A program made the translations under genes and the position numbers. A DNA stretch of 46,599 nt. Source: Nitrosomonas sp. Lineage in GTDB: Bacteria; Pseudomonadota; Gammaproteobacteria; Burkholderiales; Nitrosomonadaceae. The DNA lies in NCBI GenBank assembly GCA_017984435.1, contig JAGNZK010000022.1:1-46599 (forward strand), in the 5' to 3' direction. Shown here piece by piece: positions 1 to 8,796 of this stretch. Numbering within the stretch: the stretch's first letter is position 1; the number at the start of each line of letters is the position of its first letter. A model generated the notes under the pieces. That model made no database searches. It saw only the letters and a program-made list of their open reading frames with translations, and was not told the origin of the DNA.

Positions 1-649
1 GACAGAATAGTGTGGAATCTGCTAAAAATTACAGCTATTAACCTCACAATAATGCCAATATTAGCTACTTTGTCGATAGCTTTGTTACCAAAACTGAAAT
101 AAATGACTTAATCAGAGCTTCCTTAAGAAATGCAAAAAACTGTCCAATCAAGTGAGGCCACTTCTGTCTGAGAATTGTCACTATCAGTGAGTTTTGGATG
201 AGTGGAAATGCGAGTAGTTGCTTAATTGAGCTGATAAATAGAGTGCTTTTATTAATGTATTAGAAAACTGTTTCTGGAAAAGTAGAGACAGGAGTTTCCC
301 GATTCTAAGGCTCCGGTTGGGAATGATTAAATGACAATACCATTTTATAAGCAGGGTAATATTGCTATAAGAATCATGAATTTTCCTTGTTTGAGCAACA
401 GCGACATGCTAAAATTTCCACTTGATTAATTAGCGTGTAGAAGATATTTACAACTAAGAAAATCTAAGTTGCGGATAATAAGGAAATTCGGTCAAGGAAA
501 TGTAATTGTCGTCAATCATGGTGTGGTTTTAACAAAACAGGATTCTGGTGTATGGCTTTCGTAAGTTAGTAGAACATATAAAGTTAGGTTCTGTAATGTT
601 CTTGGTCGTATTTGGAATCCGTAAAATTAGTAATCATGTGGGGGAAAAT
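1..649. other. Leader region upstream of coxB, no supported gene
   Basis: No convincing gene is seen here. A hydrophobic open frame enters from the left edge and stops at 102, but it has no visible start or recognisable family. Another frame (42-152) reads protein-like after an in-frame stop, so this may be the decayed end of a gene lying outside the window. A GTG at 548 is in frame with coxB and would add 34 residues, but the better start is the ATG at 650. A GATAAT at 474-479 could serve as a -10 element, without a good -35 partner. The coxB promoter is therefore probably in this stretch but cannot be placed. Confidence 0.4.
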
Positions 650-1471
650 ATGAGAAGTAAATCAGTAGCAACCCTGGCGGGGGTCTCCGCTCTCGCTTTA
701 TACTCAAGCATGGCAGTAGGGTCTAAATACAATTTGCCCGAGCCGCAGAGTGTCATAGCGAAAGATATTTATGATCAGCATATTGCGCTGTTATGGATTT
801 GTTTGGTTATATTTGTTGGTGTATTTGGTGTCATGTTTTATTCAATACTCAAGCACCGTAAGTCTCTTGGCTATAAGGCGGCAAATTTCCATCATAGCAC
901 CGCGGTCGAAGTGGTCTGGACGGTAATACCTTGTCTTATATTGATTGTAATGGCATATCCAGCAACAAAAACAGTTATTGCGATGAAGGATACTTCAAGT
1001 CCTGATATGACTATAAAGGCAACTGGTTATCAGTGGATGTGGGGTTATGATTATCTGCAAGGCGAGGGTGAGGGAATTAGTTTCTTTAGTAAACTATCGA
1101 CGCCACGAGTTCAAATTGAGAATAAAGCACCTAAAGGTGAAAATTATTTGTTAGAGGTTGATAACCGTGTGGTCGTGCCTGTCGGAAAGAAAGTGCGTGT
1201 TATCATAACTGCAAATGATGTGCTGCATGCTTGGTGGGTTCCGGCATTGGGTATAAAGCAAGATGCAGTTCCAGGTTTTATTCGTGATACATGGTTCACA
1301 GCTGATAAGCCAGGAATTTATCGTGGTCAATGCGCAGAGTTATGTGGCAAAGATCATGGATATATGCCGATTGTAGTAGAGGTGATGGAAGCAGGTGAAT
1401 ATACTAAATGGGTTGCTGCTCAGCAAGGCACATCCGCAGTTAAAACATCAATGCATGTGGAAAATAAGTAA
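650..1471 (+). CDS. coxB: Cytochrome c oxidase subunit II
   Basis: CoxB takes electrons from cytochrome c through its binuclear CuA centre and passes them to subunit I of the aa3-type oxidase in the inner membrane. With the ATG at 650 the protein has 273 residues: a signal-peptide-like N-terminus, two membrane helices, then a periplasmic cupredoxin domain. The CuA ligands are all visible: His193 (HAWW), Cys228, Glu230, Cys232, His236 and Met239 in the CAELCGKDHGYM block. No cytochrome c domain is fused at the C-terminus. An upstream in-frame GTG (548) would give a 307-residue form, but its extra 34 residues do not look like a family N-terminus, and GGGGGA precedes the ATG at 650. It is the first gene of the cox operon, 15 bases before coxA. 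Confidence 0.95.
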   Translation: MRSKSVATLAGVSALALYSSMAVGSKYNLPEPQSVIAKDIYDQHIALLWICLVIFVGVFGVMFYSILKHRKSLGYKAANFHHSTAVEVVWTVIPCLILIVMAYPATKTVIAMKDTSSPDMTIKATGYQWMWGYDYLQGEGEGISFFSKLSTPRVQIENKAPKGENYLLEVDNRVVVPVGKKVRVIITANDVLHAWWVPALGIKQDAVPGFIRDTWFTADKPGIYRGQCAELCGKDHGYMPIVVEVMEAGEYTKWVAAQQGTSAVKTSMHVENK

Positions 1472-1486
1472 AAGGAGATAATAATT

Positions 1487-3073
1487 ATGGCAGCAGTACA
1501 CGGTGACGCACACGGTCACGGACATGATGACCATCATCCCAGTGGGATAATGCGCTGGATTACAACGACCAATCATAAAGACATTGGTACGATGTACTTA
1601 TGGTTTAGTTTTGCAATGTTTTTGGTGGGTGGAACATTGGCAATGGGAATTCGTGCTGAGTTATATCAGCCGGGTATTCAGATATTACAGCCTGAATTAT
1701 TTAATCAATTTACAACATTGCATGGTCTAATAATGGTTTTTGGTGCCATTATGCCGGCTTTTGTTGGGTTTGCTAACTGGCAAGTGCCAATGATGATCGG
1801 TGCGCCAGATATGGCTTTTGCTCGAATGAACAACTGGAGTTTTTGGTTGTTGCCAGTAGCAGCTACGCTTTTGATTAGCTCATTTTTTGTGCCTGGCGGT
1901 GCGGCAGCAGGTGGTTGGACTTTCTATCCACCACTTTCTACTCAAGGGGGTCTTGGTGTAGATTTGATGATTTTTTCAGTTCATATTTTAGGTGCTTCCT
2001 CAATTATGGGCTCAATTAATATCATTACGACTATTTTGAATATGCGCGCGCCGGGTATGACGCTGATGAAAATGCCGATGTTCGTATGGACATGGTTGAT
2101 TACGGCGTATTTGTTGGTTTTGGTCATGCCTGTACTGGCTGGTGTAGTAACTATGTTGCTGACAGATCGCCATTTTGGCACGAGCTTCTTTAATGCAGCC
2201 GGTGGTGGTGATCCAGTAATGTTTCAGCATATTTTCTGGTTCTTTGGTCATCCGGAAGTTTATATTATGATTTTGCCATCATTTGGCATTGTGTCTGAAG
2301 TAATTCCAACATTCTCACGTAAACCGCTGTTTGGTTATTCATCAATGGTCTATGCAACCGCATCAATTGCGATTTTGTCTTGTGTTGTATGGGCGCATCA
2401 CATGTTTACAGCAGGGATGCCAACAGTTGGTCAATTGTTTTTCATGTATGCGACCATGCTGATTGCTGTTCCAACAGCGGTTAAAGTTTTTAACTGGACA
2501 GCTACTATGTGGCGTGGTTCAATGACATTTGAAACACCAATGTTATTCTCAATCGGTTTTATTTTTCTGTTTGTGATTGGTGGATTTAGCGGTGTGATCT
2601 GTGCAATTGTTCCAATTGATATACAAGTTCAAGATACCTATTATGTAATTGCACATTTCCATTATGTTCTGGTTTCTGGTTCACTGTTCGCGTTATTTGC
2701 TGGTGCATACTATTGGATACCGAAATGGACTGGACATATGTATAACGAAACGTTGGGTAAATGGCATTTTTGGTTGTCAATGTTCTTTTTTAACTTGACA
2801 TTCTTTGTGCAACATTTCCTGGGCTTAGCAGGGATGCCACGTAGAATTCCAGATTATAATTTGCAGTTTGCAGATTTCAACATGATTTCTAGCATCGGTG
2901 CATTCGGATTTGGACTGACACAGCTTCTTTTCTTATACATCATGATTAATTGTATTCGGAGTGGAGAAAAAGCACCTCAAAAACCATGGGATGGCGCTAC
3001 AACACTGGAGTGGACACATTTGCCATGTCCGGCTCCATATCATAGTTTTGAGAAACCACCTATTGTTAAGTAA
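1487..3073 (+). CDS. coxA: Cytochrome c oxidase subunit I (aa3 type)
   Basis: CoxA is the catalytic, proton-pumping subunit that reduces oxygen at the heme a3-CuB site. The 528-residue protein has the usual twelve-helix pattern. Visible ligands include His79 (helix II, heme a), His255 of the GHPEVY motif (CuB) with the cross-linking Tyr259, His304/His305 (HHMF, CuB), and His390/His392 of HFHYV (heme a3 and heme a). Asp108 in GAPDMAF marks the D-channel entry and Glu257 its inner end, which makes this an A1-type enzyme. The first 17 residues carry six histidines, a feature also known in other betaproteobacterial CoxA proteins. A strong ribosome site (AAAGGAGAT) precedes the start. Confidence 0.98.
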   Translation: MAAVHGDAHGHGHDDHHPSGIMRWITTTNHKDIGTMYLWFSFAMFLVGGTLAMGIRAELYQPGIQILQPELFNQFTTLHGLIMVFGAIMPAFVGFANWQVPMMIGAPDMAFARMNNWSFWLLPVAATLLISSFFVPGGAAAGGWTFYPPLSTQGGLGVDLMIFSVHILGASSIMGSINIITTILNMRAPGMTLMKMPMFVWTWLITAYLLVLVMPVLAGVVTMLLTDRHFGTSFFNAAGGGDPVMFQHIFWFFGHPEVYIMILPSFGIVSEVIPTFSRKPLFGYSSMVYATASIAILSCVVWAHHMFTAGMPTVGQLFFMYATMLIAVPTAVKVFNWTATMWRGSMTFETPMLFSIGFIFLFVIGGFSGVICAIVPIDIQVQDTYYVIAHFHYVLVSGSLFALFAGAYYWIPKWTGHMYNETLGKWHFWLSMFFFNLTFFVQHFLGLAGMPRRIPDYNLQFADFNMISSIGAFGFGLTQLLFLYIMINCIRSGEKAPQKPWDGATTLEWTHLPCPAPYHSFEKPPIVK

Positions 3074-3093
3074 AAACAGTAAGAGAAAAACGT

Positions 3094-3198
3094 ATGTCAC
3101 AAGAAACAGATGTTAAACGTAAAAAATTTAGAACAGCAATGTTTCTATTGATCACGGTTCTAGCACTTTATGTAACGGCCATAGTAAAACAATGGTAA
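3094..3198 (+). CDS. Small cytochrome oxidase assembly protein
   Basis: This 34-residue open frame begins MSQETDVKRKKFRTAM and continues as one hydrophobic helix ending in VKQW. A lysine/arginine-rich N-terminus before a single membrane segment, and the position between coxA and ctaG, match the very short 'cytochrome oxidase small assembly protein' often annotated in betaproteobacterial cox operons. Its last codons overlap the ctaG start by seven bases (ATGGTAA), so translation of the two is probably coupled. AAGAGAAAA before the ATG is a modest ribosome site. The assembly role is inferred from position and general appearance. Confidence 0.75.
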   Translation: MSQETDVKRKKFRTAMFLLITVLALYVTAIVKQW

Positions 3199-3737
3199 AA
3201 AATAGCTTGAGTGCGAATGTGTTGATGATGAGAAAGCTATTAGTTTTCACATTGATAATGTTCGTTTTTGGTTTTGCTCTCGTGCCATTTTATGAAAAGT
3301 TTTGCGAGGTAACCGGGATTAATAATCTACTAAAACCGGATGCACTGGTTAAAGACAATTGGGTAGATGAGGGACGTTGGGTAGTCGTTGAGTTTGATGC
3401 CAATACAAGGGGACTGCCTTGGAGTTTCAAACCATTGCAAACCAGTGCTCGCATCCACCCAGGTGAATCAGTAGATGTGATGTACGAAATTACAAATAAT
3501 TCAGACCGTGAAATTAGTGGACAAGCTATACCGAGTTATAGTCCGCGTTTCTTGGATAAGCATCTGAAAAAATTTGAGTGTTTTTGCTTTACTAAACAGG
3601 TACTTAAGCCGAATGAAACTAGACAAATGCCAGTGCAATTTGTTATTGAGCCAGGGCTGCCTATCGATATACAAACTGTGACTATTTCATATACTTTTTT
3701 TGAATTACCTGTGGGTACAAGTGCAATTAAGAAGTAA
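3192..3737 (+). CDS. ctaG: Cytochrome c oxidase assembly protein CtaG/Cox11
   Basis: CtaG (Cox11) is a membrane-anchored periplasmic copper chaperone that delivers copper to the CuB site of subunit I. The protein is 181 residues long, with one N-terminal membrane helix (about 13-33) followed by an immunoglobulin-like domain. The copper-binding CFCF motif is present, with Cys130 and Cys132. The start at 3192 overlaps the end of the preceding 34-residue gene and has no separate strong ribosome site, which suggests translational coupling. An internal ATG a few codons later (MMRKLL) is an alternative start. Confidence 0.95.
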   Translation: MVKNSLSANVLMMRKLLVFTLIMFVFGFALVPFYEKFCEVTGINNLLKPDALVKDNWVDEGRWVVVEFDANTRGLPWSFKPLQTSARIHPGESVDVMYEITNNSDREISGQAIPSYSPRFLDKHLKKFECFCFTKQVLKPNETRQMPVQFVIEPGLPIDIQTVTISYTFFELPVGTSAIKK

Positions 3738-3748
3738 GGAATAAAGAG

Positions 3749-3958
3749 TTGAACAAAATTAGCAAAGAGCGAGGAAGCGTAAGTATCTGGCAAATTGCAA
3801 AAGCAGTAATGTTCGCTTTTATGGGGATTCGAAAAAAAAGTGATCTTGAACACGATGCCGCGATTTTAAAACCAGTGCATGTAATCATAGGTGGAATTAT
3901 TGGGGCAATACTCTTTGTAATTGGCGTGATGCTGCTAGTTAGATTGGTTGTTAGTTAG
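3749..3958 (+). CDS. DUF2970 family membrane protein
   Basis: This 69-residue protein has a short soluble N-terminus, a conserved-looking block (AFMGIRKKSDLEHD) and one C-terminal membrane helix. These fit the DUF2970 family, which in betaproteobacteria typically lies between ctaG and coxC. Its function is unknown; an accessory role in oxidase assembly is inferred only from location. The start appears to be TTG at 3749, preceded by AAGGAATAAAGAG; no suitable ATG or GTG lies nearby. Confidence 0.8.
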   Translation: MNKISKERGSVSIWQIAKAVMFAFMGIRKKSDLEHDAAILKPVHVIIGGIIGAILFVIGVMLLVRLVVS

Positions 3959-3989
3959 AAATTAAAATCATAAGTAGGAGGAGATAAGA

Positions 3990-4847
3990 ATGAGTCAAGA
4001 ATCAGGGCACTACTATGTTCCAGCTCCATCGTCGTATCCAATTATTGGATCAACGGCAATTTTGTTTATGGGATCAGGCGCGGCCTTGACCATGAATAAG
4101 ATGGAGCTAGGTTATGGTCTTTTAGCAATAGGTTTTGCGATTTTGATTTACATGTTGTTTGGATGGTTTGGTACAGTTGCTAGGGAAAGCGAAGGTGGCA
4201 AATATGGTGAGCAGGTTGATTTGTCATTTCGATGGGGAATGAGTTGGTTTATTTTTACTGAAGTTATGTTTTTTTGTGCTTTCTTTGGAGCGTTGTTTTA
4301 CATGCGCAATTTGTCCATTCCATGGCTGATAGAAGAAAGTACCGTACTAGGAAATGAATTTTGGTCTTCGTATGATGGTACGTGGCCAACGGCGGGACCG
4401 GGTGTGCATGAGCAATTTACTTCGATGGGGGCTTGGGGACTGCCGGCATTTAATACGTTATTACTTTTAACATCGGGTGTTACATGTACATTGGCCCACT
4501 GGGCATTAAAAGAGAATAGACGTAGTGGTCTAAAGAATTGGTTGCTGGCCACCATATTTTTAGGTACTTTGTTCATAGGCTGTCAAGCTTACGAGTATAT
4601 ACATGCCTATAATGACTTAAACTTAAAATTAACAACGGGTGCATATGGTTCAACCTTTTTTATGTTGACAGGTTTTCATGGCTTTCACGTGACAATTGGT
4701 ACAATTATGTTGATTGTCATCTATTTCCGTAGTGTGGCAGGTCATTTTACACCAGAACATCATTTTGGGTTTGAAGGTGTGGCTTGGTACTGGCATTTTG
4801 TGGACGTCGTGTGGTTAGGATTGTTCATTTTCGTATATCTAATGTAG
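3990..4847 (+). CDS. coxC: Cytochrome c oxidase subunit III
   Basis: CoxC is the third core subunit of the aa3 oxidase, a seven-helix membrane protein that stabilises subunit I and its proton uptake. The 285-residue sequence begins with the typical HYYVPAPSSYPIIGS block and contains the family motifs FTEVMFFCAFFGALFY and GFHGFHVTIGT, ending with the HFVDVVWLGLFIFVYL helix. A strong ribosome site (AGGAGGAGAT) precedes the ATG. It is the last structural subunit of the operon; SURF1 follows after a 212-base gap. Confidence 0.97.
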   Translation: MSQESGHYYVPAPSSYPIIGSTAILFMGSGAALTMNKMELGYGLLAIGFAILIYMLFGWFGTVARESEGGKYGEQVDLSFRWGMSWFIFTEVMFFCAFFGALFYMRNLSIPWLIEESTVLGNEFWSSYDGTWPTAGPGVHEQFTSMGAWGLPAFNTLLLLTSGVTCTLAHWALKENRRSGLKNWLLATIFLGTLFIGCQAYEYIHAYNDLNLKLTTGAYGSTFFMLTGFHGFHVTIGTIMLIVIYFRSVAGHFTPEHHFGFEGVAWYWHFVDVVWLGLFIFVYLM

Positions 4848-4876
4848 CAAGAAGTTATTAATAATAAGAAACTCCG

Positions 4877-4932
4877 GTTTTTACACATGTGGTGAAAAAT
4901 GAAAATCTTAAATTCATCGCAAGTGTAAAAAC
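4877..4932 (+). other. Inverted repeat after coxC
   Basis: Ten-base perfect arms GTTTTTACAC (4877-4886) and GTGTAAAAAC (4923-4932) are separated by 36 bases, about 30 bases after the coxC stop. The loop is long and there is no T tract directly after the second arm, so it is not a clear intrinsic terminator. It could instead be an RNA-processing or stabilising structure separating the subunit genes from the assembly genes. Confidence 0.35.
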
Positions 4933-5059
4933 AGGAAATAAATAGTTAAGCTGAAGTAATAGTCGATTTATTTCAAACTGATACGCTAGGACTGAGATAG
5001 ATTATCTAAGTTAAATTCAAACAGCATCCTATAGTAGCCAACTTTCAAGCAAACCAAGA

Positions 5060-5782
5060 ATGATTGTATTAGGATATCGTTTTGAACCAAAGCCTTGGGC
5101 GATTATTATAACCATAGCAGCAACACTAATTTTTATTGAATTAGGAAAATGGCAACTGTCCCGCGCAGATGAGAAAACTGTACGTCATGAGCAATTAGAG
5201 GAGTATGCAAAGCAGCCCGCCATCAAACTACCAGCTTTTTTGATAAAATTCAAAGATTTTCAATATCGTGAAGTAGAAGTGGAAGGAGAGTATTTGTCCG
5301 AATATACGATATTTCTAGACAACAAAACTCATAAAGGACGTGCGGGTTATCACATTATTACGCCACTTAAAATTGCAAATAGCTCGGTGTGTGTGGCAAT
5401 CAATAGAGGATGGATTGCAACTGGACTTGATCGAGCAGTACTTCCAGAAGTTGCGAATGTGAGTGGACAGGTTAAAGTAACTGGTGTCGTCGTTTCACCA
5501 GAACTAAGGACTCTAGAATTATCAAGTACATTGTCGACTGGCAAGGTGTGGGGTAATTTTGATCTGAATCGATATCAGGAAGTAGTGAATTTAAAAATGC
5601 AACCTATAATGGTCTTGCAAAAAGACAAAATAGAAGATGGTCTAATAAGGGATTGGGATAAACCCGACTCTGGGGCATCCAAAAATATAGGTTATGCAAT
5701 TCAATGGTTTTTATTAGCTGCTACAGCGATAATTATATTCTTAGTATTGAATGTCAAACGAAAAAATTCAAAAAGCGAATAG
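5060..5782 (+). CDS. SURF1 family oxidase assembly protein
   Basis: SURF1/Shy1 proteins assist insertion of heme a during biogenesis of cytochrome oxidase subunit I. This 240-residue protein has the family architecture: one membrane helix at each end (about 13-30 and 213-232) enclosing a periplasmic domain. Recognisable motifs include GKWQLSRADEK near the first helix, the NKTHKGRAGYHIITPL block, AINRGWIA, and the closing GYAIQWFLLA. The gene ends 32 bases inside the following SCO-like gene, so the two are probably co-translated. Confidence 0.93.
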   Translation: MIVLGYRFEPKPWAIIITIAATLIFIELGKWQLSRADEKTVRHEQLEEYAKQPAIKLPAFLIKFKDFQYREVEVEGEYLSEYTIFLDNKTHKGRAGYHIITPLKIANSSVCVAINRGWIATGLDRAVLPEVANVSGQVKVTGVVVSPELRTLELSSTLSTGKVWGNFDLNRYQEVVNLKMQPIMVLQKDKIEDGLIRDWDKPDSGASKNIGYAIQWFLLAATAIIIFLVLNVKRKNSKSE

Positions 5783-6332
5783 ACGCAAATTCTTATTACT
5801 ATTGGCGTTAATGTGTGCACCGGTTGTAATTTCATATTCTTTGTATTTTTCAGAATACAGACCGGAAAGTAGACACTATGGTGATTTAATTCCTGTCGTA
5901 AAGGTCATGGGAAAAGGTACAAATCAAGTTGATAATACGATCCTGCGAATGAAGGATCTGCATGGCAAATGGATTCTAGTAACTGTAGATTCGGGTCATT
6001 GTGATGAGGCTTGTCAGGAAAAATTGTATTTTATGCGCCAAGTTCGATTAGTGCAGGGAAAAGAAAAGCATCGAATTGAGCGACTATGGCTTATCAATGA
6101 TGATGTTGTTCCAGATACTGAGCTGACCAAGCAGTATGAAGGCACATTCTTTGTTAGTACAAAGGATAGCGAGATTCTCAGTTTTATTGAGACTGAAGAG
6201 ATACAGACAAAACATATCTATTTAATTGATCCGATAGGTAATTTGATGATGCGTTTCCCGGAAAACGTAGATGGTACTAAAATGGGACATGATATCAAAC
6301 GATTATTACATGTCTCACAGCTGGAACATTAA
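5751..6332 (+). CDS. SCO-like thioredoxin-fold oxidase assembly protein
   Basis: The 193-residue protein has an N-terminal membrane anchor (about 14-30) and a periplasmic domain resembling the thioredoxin fold of SCO1/SenC. A CxxxC pair (Cys84, Cys88 in CDEAC) corresponds to the copper site that SCO proteins use when loading CuA. The usual distal histidine is not in its standard spacing: His155 directly precedes the IYLIDP strand, several residues later than expected. The protein may therefore be a divergent copper or thiol-disulfide factor rather than a canonical SCO. It overlaps SURF1 by 32 bases and lies just before ctaB. Confidence 0.75.
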   Translation: MSNEKIQKANRRKFLLLLALMCAPVVISYSLYFSEYRPESRHYGDLIPVVKVMGKGTNQVDNTILRMKDLHGKWILVTVDSGHCDEACQEKLYFMRQVRLVQGKEKHRIERLWLINDDVVPDTELTKQYEGTFFVSTKDSEILSFIETEEIQTKHIYLIDPIGNLMMRFPENVDGTKMGHDIKRLLHVSQLEH

Positions 6333-6419
6333 GAGAGATTGCGTTCATGTGAATAAATTTGCATGAATAAAAAGATAGAATAAGAAACTCGATGTATATG
6401 AATAGAGGAGATCGATAGT

Positions 6420-7313
6420 ATGGCTACCAGTATGGTTTGGCATGAAACAGCATCGCGTATTAATCAATTTTACCGATTGACAAAACCGCGTGTTGTATCC
6501 CTAATTGTTTTCACGGCAGTTATCGGAATGTTTATGGCAGTACCTGGCGCGGTTCCGTTAGATACCTTGATCTTAGGAACAATAGGTATTGCATTAGTAG
6601 CTGGAGCGGCTGCAGCATTAAATTGTTTGGTAGAACAAAAGATGGATGCTGTTATGGCGAGAACAAAGGGTAGGCCGCTACCACAAGGCAAAGTAAGTGT
6701 TCCAGAAACTACATTCTTTCTGATGATTGTTGGTGGATTGGGATTGTTCATTCTATATGAATGGGTAAATGAGCTGACTATGTGGTTGACACTAGCTACT
6801 TTTGTTGGGTATGCCATTATTTATACCGTTATTCTGAAACCGCTTACACCGCAGAATATCGTGATTGGTGGTGCGTCGGGTGCCATGCCGCCAGTTTTAG
6901 GATGGACAGCAGTGACAGGGGAAATTGCAAGCGATGCGTTATTGCTATTTCTTATTATCTTTGCCTGGACACCGCCTCATTTTTGGGCTCTTGCGTTGTA
7001 CAGAAAGAACGAATATGCTTCGATTGGCATGCCGATGTTACCAGTGACACATGGCGATCAATTTACACGCTTGCATGTTTTGCTGTATACAGTGATTCTA
7101 TGCGTAATAACTACATTGCCATATATCACGCAAATGAGCGGATTAATTTATTTGGCGAGTTCAGTCGTGTTAAATGGTATCTTTATGTACTATGCGATAG
7201 AAATTTACCGTAATTATAGTGACCAACTGGCAAGGGATGCATTTCGCTATTCGATACTCTACTTAGCGTTGCTATTTGTCGCATTATTAGTTGATCATTA
7301 TTTCTTTTTCTAA
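6420..7313 (+). CDS. ctaB: Protoheme IX farnesyltransferase (heme O synthase)
   Basis: This UbiA-family prenyltransferase adds a farnesyl group to heme b to make heme O, the precursor of heme A needed by the aa3 oxidase. It is 297 residues long and has the family's multi-helix pattern. The first catalytic motif is visible as Asn68-Glu72-Asp76 followed by [10 protein letters not shown], and the [10 protein letters not shown] motif lies further on. A strong ribosome site (AGAGGAGAT) precedes the start. It closes the cox operon. Heme A synthase (ctaA), often just upstream of ctaB, is not present here. Confidence 0.96.
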   Translation: MATSMVWHETASRINQFYRLTKPRVVSLIVFTAVIGMFMAVPGAVPLDTLILGTIGIALVAGAAAALNCLVEQKMDAVMARTKGRPLPQGKVSVPETTFFLMIVGGLGLFILYEWVNELTMWLTLATFVGYAIIYTVILKPLTPQNIVIGGASGAMPPVLGWTAVTGEIASDALLLFLIIFAWTPPHFWALALYRKNEYASIGMPMLPVTHGDQFTRLHVLLYTVILCVITTLPYITQMSGLIYLASSVVLNGIFMYYAIEIYRNYSDQLARDAFRYSILYLALLFVALLVDHYFFF

Positions 7314-7332
7314 ATCAGTATTCGTAGAAATA

Positions 7333-7387
7333 TTGCGCTTGCGATATATGACATCTGTAGGTTAATTGTTGAATATTGTAAGCGCAA
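7333..7387. terminator. Inverted repeat between convergent ctaB and glcD-like genes
   Basis: Perfect eight-base arms TTGCGCTT (7333-7340) and AAGCGCAA (7380-7387) enclose a 39-base loop in the short space between two convergent genes. A run of A follows the second arm. The position suits a two-way transcription stop, but the long loop makes this weak. Confidence 0.3.
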
Positions 7388-7397
7388 AAATTGATCG

Positions 7398-8774
7398 TCA
7401 CTTAGCAATAGGAAATAGCTTTCCAGGATTAAGAATATTGTGAGGGTCAAATAATCGTTTAATATCTATCATCAGATCAAGCGTTACAAGATCGATCTCT
7501 TTTGTGACAAAAGCACGCTTCTCACTTCCAACACCATGCTCACCTGATAACGTCCCGCGAAGCCTGATAACCAAATCAAATATTTCATCCAAGCAGTGTT
7601 CGGCTCGTGCGATTTCTTGTGTATCTTCAGGATTTATTAAAAGATTGACATGGATGTTGCCATTACCGGCATGGCCAAAATTAACATTATGCAATTGATA
7701 GTGTGCGCTGAGCTGTGTTACTCCATGTAAAAATTGAGGCAGCGTATTTACAGGTACTACGACGTCTTCATTAATCTTCTTAGGTGCAATTTCACGCAAT
7801 AAAGGCGATAATGCCTTACGCGCTCTCCATAATACTGCGGTATCGTTTACTTGATCGGCATGAATGAGTCCATCGGCCTGACATGCATCAAGAATGGCAG
7901 ATGTTGCAGTAGAAATGTCATTACTGAAACCATCGACTTCAATCATCAGCATGGCATTCGTATCCATTGGCAACATATCAGGATAACGGCCACGGATCAG
8001 GTTTAACGAACCGGAATCCAAAAATTCAAGCGCGCTTGGCAATTGCGGTAGCGCCATAATTTTTACGATAGCTTCTGCACAACTCGACAGATCATGGAAA
8101 TGTGCAGTAATACCCGCAACTGCATTGGGCAATGCAGTAAGCTTAAGTGTCGCTTCAGTAATAACTGCGAGTGTACCCTCCGAGCCGATCAAAAGCCGGG
8201 TAAGATCATAGCCGACGACACCTTTAGTGGTGTAGCACCCGGTTGTGATGAAGTCGCCCGCGCCGGTCACAGCTTTCAAGCCTAGAACATGCTCACGTGT
8301 GGTGCCATATTTGACTGCATGAGGTCCGCCTGCACTGGTGGCAATATTTCCACCGATACTCGAAAACATGGCGCTGGAAGGGTCAGGTGGCCAGAAGAAG
8401 CCATAAGGTTTAGCGGCATCTTGTATCGATTGATTCAGAACGCCGGGTTCAGCCACGATAACGCGATTTGGGGGGTCTACCGAAATGATGCTCAGCATAC
8501 GTTCCATCGACAAAGCGATACCGCCGAGTTCTGGTAAACTACCGCCGGCTGTGCCGGTACCACGTCCTCGAGGAATGAGTGGTACCTGATACTGATTGCA
8601 CAACAAAACGATGTGTTGCACCTCTTCAGTTGTCAGGGGAAACAGGACAGCATCCGGTGGGAAAATTTTACGGCTGTTGTCATAGGCATAGGCATAACAA
8701 TCAACCGGATCGGTATAAAAGCGTTCGGGCGGAAATATATCCTGTAATGTCGCTGTCAGATCAGCCGGTAACAT
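7398..8774 (-). CDS. FAD-linked oxidase, GlcD / D-lactate dehydrogenase type
   Basis: A 458-residue flavoprotein of the vanillyl-alcohol oxidase superfamily that oxidises a 2-hydroxy acid such as glycolate or D-lactate. The N-terminal half is the FAD-binding domain with the motifs PLIPRGRGTGTAGG, PPDPSS and GGNIATSAGGP. The C-terminal half is the FAD-oxidase substrate domain, with NFGHAGNGNIH near residues 363-373 and SGEHGVGSEKR near 410-420. No iron-sulfur partner (glcE or glcF) lies beside it, so it may work alone or with a partner elsewhere. The substrate cannot be told from sequence. It starts 22 bases after the BON lipoprotein gene on the same strand, so the two may be co-transcribed. 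Confidence 0.9.
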   Translation of the reverse strand: MLPADLTATLQDIFPPERFYTDPVDCYAYAYDNSRKIFPPDAVLFPLTTEEVQHIVLLCNQYQVPLIPRGRGTGTAGGSLPELGGIALSMERMLSIISVDPPNRVIVAEPGVLNQSIQDAAKPYGFFWPPDPSSAMFSSIGGNIATSAGGPHAVKYGTTREHVLGLKAVTGAGDFITTGCYTTKGVVGYDLTRLLIGSEGTLAVITEATLKLTALPNAVAGITAHFHDLSSCAEAIVKIMALPQLPSALEFLDSGSLNLIRGRYPDMLPMDTNAMLMIEVDGFSNDISTATSAILDACQADGLIHADQVNDTAVLWRARKALSPLLREIAPKKINEDVVVPVNTLPQFLHGVTQLSAHYQLHNVNFGHAGNGNIHVNLLINPEDTQEIARAEHCLDEIFDLVIRLRGTLSGEHGVGSEKRAFVTKEIDLVTLDLMIDIKRLFDPHNILNPGKLFPIAK

Positions 8775-8796
8775 ACTTAAAAATAGTTAAAGTAAT

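Noticed and set aside
548-649. 34-residue N-terminal extension of CoxB from GTG 548
   Set aside because: The ATG at 650 has a G-rich ribosome site and gives a normal signal-peptide-like start; the extension resembles no family N-terminus.
4900-4929. Short ATG frame between coxC and SURF1 as a DUF2909-type twin-helix protein gene
   Set aside because: Only nine codons are open; the twin-helix protein sometimes found here in relatives is not present.
6782-7213. 143-codon open frame within ctaB
   Set aside because: It lies in another frame of the well-supported ctaB gene and its translation is rich in Cys, Trp and Tyr without any recognisable domain.
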